Translations under genes and position numbers: made by a program
Shown here: piece after piece, positions 9,201 through 19,356 of the stretch
Numbering within the stretch: the first letter of the stretch is position 1
Layout of the letters: each line of letters starts with the position of its first letter
Notes under the pieces: generated by a model
What the model was told of the DNA's origin: nothing
What the model saw: only the letters and a program-made list of their open reading frames with translations
Databases searched by the model: none
Assembly (NCBI GenBank): GCA_964392615.1
Contig: CAYMRB010000075.1
Span: 1 to 28,135, forward strand
Source: CAYMRB01 sp964392615
Lineage (GTDB): Bacteria; Planctomycetota; UBA8108
Direction: 5' to 3'
Length of the DNA stretch: 28,135 nucleotides

Positions 9201-10870
9201 TGAGTATCGCCGTAGCCCCAACCATCGAGCAGGATCTCGGGCTCGCCGTCCGGCTTGTCGTCGCGATCGCGGTCCGGGATGAACATCAGATACGGCGCCG
9301 CGCCGACCCAGACGCCGCCGAACCCGACCTCGAGACCGCTGACGAGATTGAGGCCGGTCGCGAACACCGTGCGCTTGTCGAACGATCCATCGCCGTCGGT
9401 GTCCTCGAAGACCAGGATGTTGTCCTTGCCCTGCCCTTCGGGCCGACGAATCGGATACGAGTGCGCTTCGGCGACCCACACGCGTCCGCGCTCGTCGATG
9501 GCCATCGCGACCGGCTGGTGCACCTGCGGCTCACCCGCCGCGAGATGGACGACGAAGCCCTCGGGGGCGGTCATCGCGGCGGCTGCCTCCTGCGGGGGCC
9601 GGCCGTCGACGACGACGGGGCGCGGGCGGGGGCGCGCCTGCAGCCAGGTCTGTCGATCGACCTTCTTCCGCTCATGAACGAGCGCGAACGTGCCCTTCTT
9701 GTTGCCGACGACGACATCCGGCAGCTCGTCGCCGTTCAGGTCGCCCACGACGACCTGCGTGCCGACGCCGCTCTGGTCGTCGATCAGGTGCGGGACGAAG
9801 TCGACGCGGCCGTCGTCGTGGCGTTCGAGCCGGAACCAGTAGCAGCTCGAGTCCTTGTCGCCCTCGTCGCGGCCGCCGTGCGCCCAGTAGCGCGTGCCGG
9901 TGACGATATCGCGCCGGCCGTCGCCGTCCATGTCGACGACCTCGATCGCGTGGAGGACGCCGAAGCGCGGGCCCCACGGGCTCGCGGCGTTCGGATCAGC
10001 GTTCGACCCCATGATCGCGTGCTCGGTGAAGGTGATCTCGTCACCTTGCTTGCGGCACTCGTACCACACGAGGCCGAAGCCGTGAGCGTGGAGCGCAGTG
10101 ATGACATCGCCGTCGCCATCACCGTCTACGTCGTAGACGATCATCTGCGCGCCGCCCGGACCGGCGAAGCGAAACGCGTGGTGCTTCCACAGGGGAGCGC
10201 CCTCGAGCGATGCGGGCTGCTCGAACCAGCCGGACTTCCATAGGAAGTCGGTGCGACCGTCGCCGTTGACGTCGCCCACGCCGAGGCCATGGTTGAAGCG
10301 GCCGATCGGGAGCTTCTCCGAGATCGGCGTGAACTGCCACTTCTTCGCCGGAGCGTTCCAATCGGGCTGCGCGTAACCGAAGCGGCCACCGGTATGGCAG
10401 ATAATCTCCGGCCTGCCGTCGCCCGTCACGTCCTTCCAGTCCGGCGATTCGTTGTCGACCGCGTCGAAGACGATGTGTCGCGTCCAGTGGCCCTCCTTGC
10501 CCTGGGGGTTCCGAAACCAGGACGCGTCCTTGCCCGGAAAGCCGTAGATCAGGATGTCGTTCCAGCCGTCGCCGTCGAAATCCTCCACGAACGCGAAGAA
10601 GTTATCGGAGTAGCCCTTCGGGTCGAACGGCCTTGTCGGATAGTACTCGTGGCGCTTCTCGAACGACGGCCCCTCGTACCAGTACGGACCCGAGATGAGG
10701 TCCTGGTCGCCGTCGCGGTCGAGGTCGCCGTGCGTCGCTCCTTCGGAGAAGAACGTCTTGGAGAGCTCGATGCGCTCGAACGAATGGATGTGGTACGCAT
10801 CGGCCGCGGCCGCCGGCATGGCAGCGAGCAGCGAGCCGAGGCATGCGATGACAGCTGATCGAAAGCTCAT
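6257..10870 (-). CDS. Giant secreted VCBS / PVC-type propeller / HEAT / cytochrome c protein
   Basis: The ATG at 10870 gives a signal peptide (MSFRSAVIACLG ... AAAA) and 1537 residues; the frame is open further upstream, but that part lacks signal or domain character. Residues about 30-400 are FG-GAP/VCBS repeats with calcium loops such as DLDRDGDQD, DVNGDGRTD and DMDGDGRRD. Residues about 430-800 are the PVC-type membrane-bound-dehydrogenase beta-propeller (VWVAEAHSYPIRRPEGQGKDN, NPWGVDFNDHG). Residues about 800-1190 are HEAT-like helical repeats. A PVC-type haem domain follows, with Cys1250-Ala-Thr-Cys1253-His1254 and a likely axial Met at 1344/1345 in SSSMMPEG. The C-terminal 140 residues look like a carbohydrate-binding beta-sandwich (LTITVPVAADGRYQVDVAL). 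Such proteins are expected in the planctomycete periplasm and are presumed sugar or polyol oxidoreductases; substrate unknown. Confidence 0.93.
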   Translation of the reverse strand: MSFRSAVIACLGSLLAAMPAAAADAYHIHSFERIELSKTFFSEGATHGDLDRDGDQDLISGPYWYEGPSFEKRHEYYPTRPFDPKGYSDNFFAFVEDFDGDGWNDILIYGFPGKDASWFRNPQGKEGHWTRHIVFDAVDNESPDWKDVTGDGRPEIICHTGGRFGYAQPDWNAPAKKWQFTPISEKLPIGRFNHGLGVGDVNGDGRTDFLWKSGWFEQPASLEGAPLWKHHAFRFAGPGGAQMIVYDVDGDGDGDVITALHAHGFGLVWYECRKQGDEITFTEHAIMGSNADPNAASPWGPRFGVLHAIEVVDMDGDGRRDIVTGTRYWAHGGRDEGDKDSSCYWFRLERHDDGRVDFVPHLIDDQSGVGTQVVVGDLNGDELPDVVVGNKKGTFALVHERKKVDRQTWLQARPRPRPVVVDGRPPQEAAAAMTAPEGFVVHLAAGEPQVHQPVAMAIDERGRVWVAEAHSYPIRRPEGQGKDNILVFEDTDGDGSFDKRTVFATGLNLVSGLEVGFGGVWVGAAPYLMFIPDRDRDDKPDGEPEILLDGWGYGDTHETLNAFIWGPDGWLYGCQGVFTHSRVGKPGTPDDERVPLNACVWRYHPTRHDFEVFSWGTSNPWGVDFNDHGQAFLTACVIPHLYHMIQGGRYLRQSGSHFNPHVYADIGTIADHLHHGGKRWTADHARASDAYGGGHAHSGAMVYLGDSFPAKYRNAIFMSNIHGNRINVDIPERKGSGFVGLHGADFLKSNDHWFRAINLRCAPDGSVFLIDWYDKQACHRTQPEIWDRSNGRIYRVSYRKPQQYKVDLAAESSEWLVKLHEHANDWHVRNARRVLQERGPSPVVHAALLRMLDESNDVTRRLRALWTLHATDGVTEPLTLELLGDAEEYMRAWTIQLALENGEASDRVLARLAELSRDDPSPVVRLYLSSALQRLPHAKRWDIAAGLVRHGEDRDDHNLPLIIWYGVEPLVADDPERALALGAASEIPLVARFIVRRAAAEIDRLDPLLAALGRTTLDEQRLLILGEMVAAFRGHARVEMPAGWERTYEKLQMSTNATVRAHVQSIAVKFGDRRIFPHLRATVTERKNSADVRRHALGILLDGKDPELVPVLTTLLAEPELRRDALRGLAAYDDRSIPGTIIARFKSFTAQEKADAVSTLASRPGYALELLRAVSDNKIERRELSAFTIRQLASFDNPDLDAFVAEVWGAVRETAADKRAEMEGLKRTITSTDRKEADLAHGRELFAETCATCHTLFGVGDSIAPDLTGSNRADLDYILETVVDPNAVVGKDYQLQVIITKTGRVVSGLVRQRTSTAVTVRTVNEEVVVATDDILTEKQESSSMMPEGLLAEFSNNDLRDLVAYLASPSQVPMRGAPVAIDQKTFLAPGVLEGEKLRFAKAPGSVRPQDMRGFGLGKWTANTHLWWTGAKPGARLTITVPVAADGRYQVDVALTRARDYGVVQFALDGRVVEGAVDLYYPAVVPTGPLSLGAHELTKGDHLLTVEIVGANPKALKSYMFGLDYVHLTKESDQPAEGR

Positions 10871-11020
10871 CTGAGTTTCGCCTTCGGAGGGTTTCGTGTT
10901 GGTTGTCGTTCTCGTTGTCGGCCGTCGGGAACCGCGCTGTGGCTCGTTTCCTTCGATTCCAGTGTCCTCGGCCTCGTTCGCGTGGTCAACGTCGGGGCAG
11001 CCCAGGGCGGGGAGGCGGCA

Positions 11021-11053
11021 CCCCGTAGCGCTCCACGGGGCGCTCGGTATACT
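11021..11053 (+). promoter_or_regulatory. Candidate promoter/operator of the mutarotase gene
   Basis: TATACT at 11048-11053 is a good -10 hexamer about 50 bases before the ATG at 11104. The -35 position holds no TTGACA-like sequence. Instead CCCCGT at 11021-11026 and ACGGGG at 11035-11040 form an inverted repeat that overlaps a second possible pairing (AGCGC with GCGCT). A regulator or alternative hairpin there could substitute for the weak -35. Inference from sequence only. Confidence 0.35.
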
Positions 11054-11103
11054 GTGACGTTCGTTTGACTCCCCTGTACGCAACCACTTGGCGGAGCCCG
11101 ATC

Positions 11104-12252
11104 ATGGTGGTCAGAATCCGAAGTCTATCGCTCTGCGTCGCTCTCTTCGCAATCGTCCTGTCGTCCGTGTCCTGCGCCGTTCGACGCCCGGGTGTCGTCG
11201 TGGCGCCGAAGCGCGCCGTGACCGACAAGGGGGAGGAGATCGACGAGTTCGTGCTGGTGAACGCGAACGGTTGCGTCATGAACGTGGTGAGCTGGGGCGC
11301 CACGGTAACGAAGCTCTACGTTCCGGATCGCAGCGGCGAACGCGTCGACATCGCGCTCGGCTTCGACAAGCTCGGGCCATACCTCGTCGGCGGGGAGAAG
11401 CGGCACCCGTACTTCGGCTGCACCACGGGGCGCTACGCGAATCGCATCGCGGGCGGCAAGTTCACGATCGACGGTACGGAGTATCAGCTGGCGACGAACA
11501 ACGGACCGAATCACCTGCACGGCGGAATCAACGGCCTCGATCGTCGCGTTTGGAAGGGCGAGCCCGTGACGGATTCGGGCCAGGCCGCGGTTCGCTTCAC
11601 TTACCGCAGCGTCGACGGCGAGGAGGGCTACCCGGGCAACCTCGACATGACGGTCACCTACACGCTGACCGACGATGACGAGCTGCGCATCGACTACGAG
11701 GCGACGACCGACAAGAAGACGCCGGTCAACCTGACGAACCACACGTATTTCAACCTCGCCGGCGCGGGCAACGGCGACATCCTCGGTCACCTGCTCGAGA
11801 TCGACGCGGATCGCTACACGCCGGTGGACGACACGCTGATCCCGACGGGCGAGCTCGCGCCGGTCGAGGGGACGGTGATGGACTTCCGGACGCCGACCGC
11901 GATCGGTGCGCGCATCGAGGAGGTCGGAGGCGATCCCACCGGCTACGACCACAACTACTGCCTCAACGGTACGGCCGGCGAGTTGCGTCGCTGCGGCTCG
12001 GTGTACCACGAAGGCTCGGGCCGCTACATGGAGTTCTTCACGACCGAGCCTGGCGTGCAGTTCTACTCGGGGAACTTCCTCGATGGCTCGATCACCGGCA
12101 AGGACGGCAAGGTCTATCAGAAGCACTACGGCCTCTGCCTCGAGACGCAGCACTACCCGGACTCGCCGAACAAGCCGGACTTCCCGTCGGTCATCCTCGA
12201 GCCGGGTCAAACCTACAAGCACACCACGGTCTATCGCTTCTCGACGAAGTGA
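11104..12252 (+). CDS. Exported aldose 1-epimerase (galactose mutarotase family)
   Basis: The enzyme interconverts alpha and beta anomers of aldoses. From ATG 11104 (GGAG ten bases upstream) the protein has 382 residues. The first 24 form a hydrophobic export signal ending SSVSC, a non-ideal lipobox, so it is either a lipoprotein or cleaved by signal peptidase I. The mutarotase domain fills the rest: ANRIAGGKFTIDG, His139 in NHLHGG, catalytic His213 in LTNHTYFNL, Asp282 in GYDHNY and catalytic base Glu347 in GLCLETQHYPDSPN. All expected active-site residues are present. Export is unusual relative to the cytoplasmic E. coli enzyme but fits an organism that breaks down sugars outside the cytoplasm. 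The metallophosphoesterase gene starts 40 bases downstream on the same strand. Confidence 0.93.
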   Translation: MVVRIRSLSLCVALFAIVLSSVSCAVRRPGVVVAPKRAVTDKGEEIDEFVLVNANGCVMNVVSWGATVTKLYVPDRSGERVDIALGFDKLGPYLVGGEKRHPYFGCTTGRYANRIAGGKFTIDGTEYQLATNNGPNHLHGGINGLDRRVWKGEPVTDSGQAAVRFTYRSVDGEEGYPGNLDMTVTYTLTDDDELRIDYEATTDKKTPVNLTNHTYFNLAGAGNGDILGHLLEIDADRYTPVDDTLIPTGELAPVEGTVMDFRTPTAIGARIEEVGGDPTGYDHNYCLNGTAGELRRCGSVYHEGSGRYMEFFTTEPGVQFYSGNFLDGSITGKDGKVYQKHYGLCLETQHYPDSPNKPDFPSVILEPGQTYKHTTVYRFSTK

Positions 12253-12292
12253 CGCGATCGGCCCAGACGGATCACGAAGAGTCCGCAGCACG

Positions 12293-12895
12293 ATGAAAGT
12301 CCTGGCCACGAGTGATCTGCACCGCGACTTGCGCACGGCTCGTGCTCTCGTCGAGAAGTCCCGGTCCGTCGACGCCGTCGTCATCGCGGGTGACCTCGCG
12401 ACCGCGCGGCGCGGCTTGAAGGAGATCGTCGATGTCCTGAGCGCCATCGACACGCCGACCGTCATCGTGCCGGGAAACAGCGAGACCGACGTCGAGTTGC
12501 GCGATGCGTGCCGCGGCTGGCCCGAGGCGAACGTGCTGCACGGAGGGAGCGTCCGCATCGGCGGCGTGGAGTTCTTCGGACTCGGCGCCGCGGTGCCGAT
12601 CACGCCGTTCGGCGCCTGGAGCTTCGATCTGAGCGAAGAGGAGGCGGCGAGGCTGCTCCTCAAGTGTCCGGAAGGCGCCGTGCTCGTCAGTCACTCGCCG
12701 CCGTACGGCTGCTGCGATCGCGACTCGGGCGGTCGCCACCTCGGCAGCCGTTCGATCTTGAAGACGGTCACCGAGAAGAAGCCGCAGCTCGTCATCTGCG
12801 GTCACATCCACGGCGACTGGGGCGAGCGCTCCGAGATCGGCGGTACACCGATCGTCAACGCCGGGCCCGAGGGCGTGGTCGTCGAGGTCTCCTGA
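12293..12895 (+). CDS. Calcineurin-like metallophosphoesterase
   Basis: This 200-residue protein has the dinuclear-metal phosphoesterase pattern in order: Asp8-x-His10 in TSDLH, Gly-Asp34 in IAGD, Gly-Asn62 in VPGN, a later His in VSHSPP, and GHIHGDWG near the end. Family members hydrolyse phosphomonoesters or phosphodiesters; at this size it resembles small YfcE-type proteins, but the substrate is not predictable. There is no signal peptide, so it is cytoplasmic. The start at 12293 gives the usual beta-strand MKVLATSDLH; the ribosome site is weak. It may be co-transcribed with the mutarotase. Confidence 0.9.
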   Translation: MKVLATSDLHRDLRTARALVEKSRSVDAVVIAGDLATARRGLKEIVDVLSAIDTPTVIVPGNSETDVELRDACRGWPEANVLHGGSVRIGGVEFFGLGAAVPITPFGAWSFDLSEEEAARLLLKCPEGAVLVSHSPPYGCCDRDSGGRHLGSRSILKTVTEKKPQLVICGHIHGDWGERSEIGGTPIVNAGPEGVVVEVS

Positions 12896-12911
12896 TCGAT
12901 CGCCCGCGCAC

Positions 12912-12927
12912 GTCCGTACCTACGGAC
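12912..12927 (+). terminator. Palindromic hairpin after the metallophosphoesterase gene
   Basis: GTCCGTA and TACGGAC form a perfect inverted repeat with a two-base loop (six pairs with a four-base loop), 17 bases past the stop. No T-run follows. It could be a factor-assisted terminator or mRNA 3' stabiliser. Confidence 0.3.
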
Positions 12928-13108
12928 ACGAAGTGACGGAGCCGACCGGACACTCGAGGTCCGACTCGCCGCGATCGACGTCCTCGACGGTCAGGACGCT
13001 CGAGACCGGCTGGCCTGCGCCGCGGAGTCCGTCCTGGAAGTCCGACCCGCTGCCGGCGGGAGGAACCCCAGGAAGAGGCGTTCGCTTGCGACCGGGCCCT
13101 CGCCCCGG
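12920..13108 (-). pseudogene. Possible 3' remnant of a secreted-protein gene
   Basis: A minus-strand frame is open from 13108 (just after a TAA) to a TAG at 12920-12922. It has no good start codon. Its last 45 codons read like a real protein end (SGSDFQDGLRGAGQPVSSV, then VEDVDRGESDLECPVGSV), with strong G/C bias at third positions. It fills most of the gap between the metallophosphoesterase and the glycosidase, where no other gene fits. It may be a gene fragment left by deletion; a chance frame in GC-rich DNA remains possible. Confidence 0.25.
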
Positions 13109-13154
13109 TTAGCCTCGAGCCCACACCACGGTGACGACACGGAGGACCGGGACG

Positions 13155-14636
13155 ATGCTCGCGATCGCGAACCGCTGGACCGCGCTGGTCGTGTTGACGG
13201 TTCTGTCGACGTCTTCGCGCGCAGACGAGAGCTTCGCTCCTGTCGCGCTCCACCCCGACAATCCGCACTACTTCACCTGGCGTGGCAAGCCGACCGTCCT
13301 GATCACCTCGGGCGAGCACTACGGCGCGCTGCTCAACCTCGACTTCGACTATGGGCGCTATTTCGATGCGCTCGCGGCCGACGGCCTCAACTCGACCCGG
13401 ACGTTCTCCGGGGTCTACCGCGAGGTGGGGCGGTCGTTCGGCATCACCGACAACACGCTCGCGCCACACGCCAACCGCTACGTTTGTCCGTGGGCGCGCA
13501 GCGACCAGCCGGGCTATGCCGACGGCGGCAACAAGTTCGATCTCGAGCGCTGGGATGCGGCGTACTTCCGCCGCCTGCGGGACTTTATGATGCACGCGTC
13601 GCGTCGCGGGATCGTCGTGGAGTTCGTGCTCTTCTGCCCGATGTACCGCGACGATATGTGGAACGCGTCGCCCATGAATGCGGCGAACAACATCAACGGC
13701 GTCGGCAAGTGCGAGCGGACGAAGGTCTACACGCTCGAGCATGACGACCTGCTCGCGGTGCAGCTCGCCTTCACGCGCAAGGTCGTTCGCGAGCTGCGCG
13801 ATTTCGACAACCTCTATTGGGAGGTCTGCAACGAGCCGTACTTCGGCGGCGTGACGATGGAGTGGCAGCACCGCGTGATCGACGAGATCGTCGCGGTCGA
13901 GAAGGATCTGCCCGCGGCGCGGCGCCATCTGATCTCGCTCAACATCGCCAACGGCAAGAAGAAGGTCGAGAAGCCGCATCCGGCCGTGTCGATCTACAAC
14001 TTCCACTACTGTGTGCCGCCGGACACGGTCGCGATGAACTGGCACCTGAACAAGGTGATCGGCGAGAACGAGACCGGTTTCCGCGGCAAGGCGGACGTGC
14101 TTTACCGCACCGAGGGCTGGGACTTCGTCATCGCGGGTGGCGCGCTCTACAACAACCTCGACTACTCGTTCACCGCGAAGCACCCGGCCGGCACGTTCGT
14201 CGAGTATGGGTCGCCGGGCGGCGGCAGCGCGGCGCTGCGCAAGCAGCTCGGCGTCCTCAAGCGCTTCGTCGAGAGCTTCGACTTCGTCCGCATGAAGCCG
14301 GACGACGAGGTGATTCGCGCCGTGAAGCCGCAGCTCTCTGCGCGAGCGCTCGTCGAGCGCGGCAAGGCGTACGCGGTGTATCTGCACGCGCCGATCCCGA
14401 AGAAGCCGAAGAGGCTCGCGCAGTATCGGAAGAAGGGCATCACCGCGACGGTGACGCTGGAGCTGCCGGCCGGTCCGTACGAGGTGGAATGGATCGACAC
14501 GAAGACGGGTGCGGCGACGGAGCGCGTCGGGTTGCAATGGAGCGGAGGCCGACGGAAGTTCGAGTCGCCGCGCTTCGACGACGACATCGCGTTGCGCGTC
14601 GTACGTTCCAGGCTCGGTCGGGGCGAGGATCGCTGA
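13155..14636 (+). CDS. Secreted cellulase-like glycoside hydrolase (clan GH-A type)
   Basis: The ATG at 13155 has GGAGG nine bases upstream and gives 493 residues with a signal peptide ending SSRA-D. The body looks like a GH-A (beta/alpha)8 hydrolase of the planctomycete cellulase-like group: HPDNPHYFTWRGKPTVLITSG at the first strand, DYGRYFDALAADGLNSTRTF, and LYWEVCNEPYF with Glu227 as the likely acid/base. Glu306 in GENETGFRG is a candidate nucleophile. The C-terminal 120 residues form a beta domain (ATVTLELPAGPYEVEWIDTK) of the kind that often follows such barrels. The polysaccharide substrate is unknown. The mutarotase nearby and the sulfatase fragment next door fit sulfated-glycan degradation, but that link is inference. 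Confidence 0.82.
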   Translation: MLAIANRWTALVVLTVLSTSSRADESFAPVALHPDNPHYFTWRGKPTVLITSGEHYGALLNLDFDYGRYFDALAADGLNSTRTFSGVYREVGRSFGITDNTLAPHANRYVCPWARSDQPGYADGGNKFDLERWDAAYFRRLRDFMMHASRRGIVVEFVLFCPMYRDDMWNASPMNAANNINGVGKCERTKVYTLEHDDLLAVQLAFTRKVVRELRDFDNLYWEVCNEPYFGGVTMEWQHRVIDEIVAVEKDLPAARRHLISLNIANGKKKVEKPHPAVSIYNFHYCVPPDTVAMNWHLNKVIGENETGFRGKADVLYRTEGWDFVIAGGALYNNLDYSFTAKHPAGTFVEYGSPGGGSAALRKQLGVLKRFVESFDFVRMKPDDEVIRAVKPQLSARALVERGKAYAVYLHAPIPKKPKRLAQYRKKGITATVTLELPAGPYEVEWIDTKTGAATERVGLQWSGGRRKFESPRFDDDIALRVVRSRLGRGEDR

Positions 14637-14645
14637 CCGCGCGCC

Positions 14646-15342
14646 TCACTCGTACTCGTACTTGTGCACCCACGGGTCGCGCGTCTCGCGCTGCCACGCT
14701 TTCAGGCGCTTCTGCAGCTCGGCGAGCTCGTCGGCGTAGTCGGGGTTCTTCGCGAGGTTGATGACCTCGTGCGGATCACGACCGAGGTCGTAGAGCTCGT
14801 GGCGCGGGCGGTGCAGGTACGCGTCGACGGTGCGCTGGCCGTAGTAGCGGTCCTTGCGTTGCCACCCGCCCTGCCATGCGGCGGAGGCCCATAGGTCGGA
14901 CGCATGGGGGTAGGTCAGCCCGTACGCGATGTTCAACGTGTACTTCAACTGTCGCGTCCGAATGACGCGCATCGGGTAGTACATCGTCACCTCGTGGAAC
15001 GTGTGCGACGCGAACACGACGTCGCGGCCTGTCACCTTCTTGCCGTCGAGTGCGTCGAGGAACGAGCGTCCGTGGAAGCGATAGCCCTTCGGCAGCGCGC
15101 CGGCGAAGTCGAGGATTGTCGGCGTCAGATCGGTCCAGTTGACCATCGCGTTCGTTGCGACACCGCGCTTCTTCTCGTACGGATTGCGCACGACGAGCGG
15201 CAAGCGCATGCCGGGTTCGTACAGAGTCGTCTTGGCGCCGGGAAACGCGATGCCGTTGTCGCTCAGGTACAGGATGAGCGTGTTGTCCCATTTGCCGCTC
15301 GCCTTGAGAACCTCGACGAGGCGCCCGAGGCCTTGGTCGCCT

Positions 15343-15356
<14 letters not shown>
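14646..15356 (-). CDS. Sulfatase, C-terminal half only (5' truncated at a junction)
   Basis: The frame encodes the second half of an alkaline-phosphatase-fold sulfatase of the heparan N-sulfatase type. It begins its family match at DQGLGRLVEVLKASG and shows the metal-binding SDNG, the substrate-region Lys in GAKTTLYEPG, NAMVNWTDLTPTILDFAG, and a normal C-terminus with HELYDLGRDPHEVINLA. The N-terminal half, including the C/S-x-P-x-R formylglycine site, is missing. The only in-frame ATG (15356) encodes six unrelated residues before the match begins near 15338 and has no ribosome site. The kinase coding sequence starts on the opposite strand at the same place, so the gene has been cut by a rearrangement or an assembly join. 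As written it cannot be an active sulfatase. Confidence 0.85.
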
Positions 15357-18051
<2,695 letters not shown>

Positions 18052-18069
18052 ATCGGTCGCCCGGTCGCC

Positions 18070-18960
18070 CTACGCGGCGATCAGCTTGAGGCTGCGCGCG
18101 GCGAGGTACATGCACGCGAGGTGGGGGAGCAGGACTCCGACGACCACGACCGTGACGGCCTGCGAGCGCTCGATGCCGAAGGTTTGCGGCACGAACCGCA
18201 TGTTGAGCAGCACGTAGAGGAGCAGCGCGCAGATGCCGACGGCTCCCTTCCCGGCATCTTTCTTCAAGAAGCCCTCCACGCCGCCGAGGAGATTCGCGCC
18301 GCCGTCCGATGCGGGGCCGACGTACACCATCATCAGGCCGACGACCGCCAGGAGCGCGACGGTCGACAGAGTCAGCAACTCCGTCAGGAAGCTCGCGTGC
18401 ATCGCCTTCTTGATCGTCGCGTCCTTGACGAACGTGACGTTCGTCGTGATCCAGAGGATGAAGCCCTGGAACACGGCGTGGATCAGCGCGCCGAAGATCA
18501 AGAGGAAGGACAGCTTGTGGACCGTGTAGCCGAAGAGCGACGAACTCGACAGCTGCGACTCGATGTTCTTCCAGATGCCCGAGGCGCCGCCGTCTTCGCC
18601 GGAGTTGCCGGGATTCGTCGCGCGAGCGCCGGGGCCCGCTCCTCCCGTCGGTGGCGCCGGCGGCGCCTCGAAATCGTCGTACCGTTCGGGGACGTAGACG
18701 ACCACGCCGGGCTTCAGCACGTTGGGCGGCGCGAGCCAAGGATTCGCCTCGACGAGTCGCGGCCACTCGAGCCCGTCGCCGTACGCGCGCTCGGCGATTC
18801 CGAAGAGCGTGTCGCCCGGCTGGATTTCGTAGCGCCGGTCACCGGCCGTGTTGGCCACCGAATCCTGAGGCCCCGCAGGGCCGAGCCCCAGACCGTCGCA
18901 GGCCGCGGGCACCAGTGCGAGTGCGAGCATCAGGACGGTCAGTGGGATTCGTGCGGACAT
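18070..18960 (-). CDS. LysM-domain membrane protein with N-terminal lipoprotein-like signal
   Basis: From ATG 18960 (AAGGA at a suitable distance upstream) the product has 296 residues. Residues 1-20 are a signal sequence ending VPAA-Cys21, a lipobox-like but non-canonical site. Residues 44-92 are a LysM domain (peptidoglycan or chitin-type glycan binding) nearly identical to that of the convergent kinase. A Pro/Gly/Ala linker follows (95-125), then four predicted membrane helices at about 150-172, 193-214, 238-254 and 266-288, spaced like a Yip1-type membrane domain. The predicted topology puts LysM outside and the helices in the membrane. It ends 18 bases from the kinase stop, tail to tail. 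The two may work at the same wall site; that is inference from the shared domain. Confidence 0.85.
   Translation of the reverse strand: MSARIPLTVLMLALALVPAACDGLGLGPAGPQDSVANTAGDRRYEIQPGDTLFGIAERAYGDGLEWPRLVEANPWLAPPNVLKPGVVVYVPERYDDFEAPPAPPTGGAGPGARATNPGNSGEDGGASGIWKNIESQLSSSSLFGYTVHKLSFLLIFGALIHAVFQGFILWITTNVTFVKDATIKKAMHASFLTELLTLSTVALLAVVGLMMVYVGPASDGGANLLGGVEGFLKKDAGKGAVGICALLLYVLLNMRFVPQTFGIERSQAVTVVVVGVLLPHLACMYLAARSLKLIAA
18771..18818 (-). repeat. 48-bp perfect repeat in LysM coding sequence, copy 2 (inverted)
   Basis: This is the inverted partner of 16814-16861, lying in the LysM domain of the membrane protein. The two copies are about 1.9 kb apart and could recombine to invert the intervening gene ends. 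Confidence 0.9.
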
Positions 18961-19356
18961 GGGTGCCGGTCCTTCCCGGGGAGCGCAGCGCGATGTCGAT
19001 CGCAGTGGTCTTCGGGATGATTCCTTGTCCGTGACATCGGCCAATAACTACGAGGAGTTGAGCGGAAATATCACAGATCGTGCGATTTCCGGGCGATTCG
19101 TCCTTTATCGGAATCCGCTGCCTCACATTTCGGGCATGGGCTGACCACACGCCTGCCGCAGCCTTCGACGCCGGCCCCCGGCAGCCCATGCCTGCGGAGT
19201 TGGAGCGGACCGCTTCGCGGCAGTTCGACTCCGCTTCGCGAGCGGCCCCGCGGCGGCGGTTGACGGCCCGTTGTCGGCAGCGATACTGGGAGCCTGTTCG
19301 AACGACTCGCCAGATTCCGAGTTCCGAAAACCGCACCTCCGCACGGATAGGCTCCC
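18961..19356. other. Divergent intergenic region between the LysM protein and the ACT protein
   Basis: This 396-base region must hold promoters for both flanking genes. The stretch 19030-19135 is clearly more AT-rich than its surroundings. The 10-mer CCGCTTCGCG occurs at 19210-19219 and 19231-19240, 21 bp apart on the same face of the helix, upstream of the ACT gene. No convincing gene or clear -35/-10 pair was found. Confidence 0.5.

Noticed and set aside
10871..11083. N-terminal extension of the giant PVC protein to an upstream ATG
   Set aside because: The extra 71 residues are low-complexity and would bury a clear signal peptide; the ATG at 10870 has a plausible ribosome site.
12855..14537. 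Long minus-strand open frame opposite the glycosidase
   Set aside because: It mirrors the codons of the glycosidase, is rich in Arg, Val, Asp and His in the pattern of a reverse-frame shadow, and shows no domain; the plus-strand gene has signal peptide, ribosome site and motifs.
15139..15342. Kinase start at ATG 15139
   Set aside because: The first 68 codons are exactly antisense to well-conserved sulfatase sequence and have no kinase-family character.
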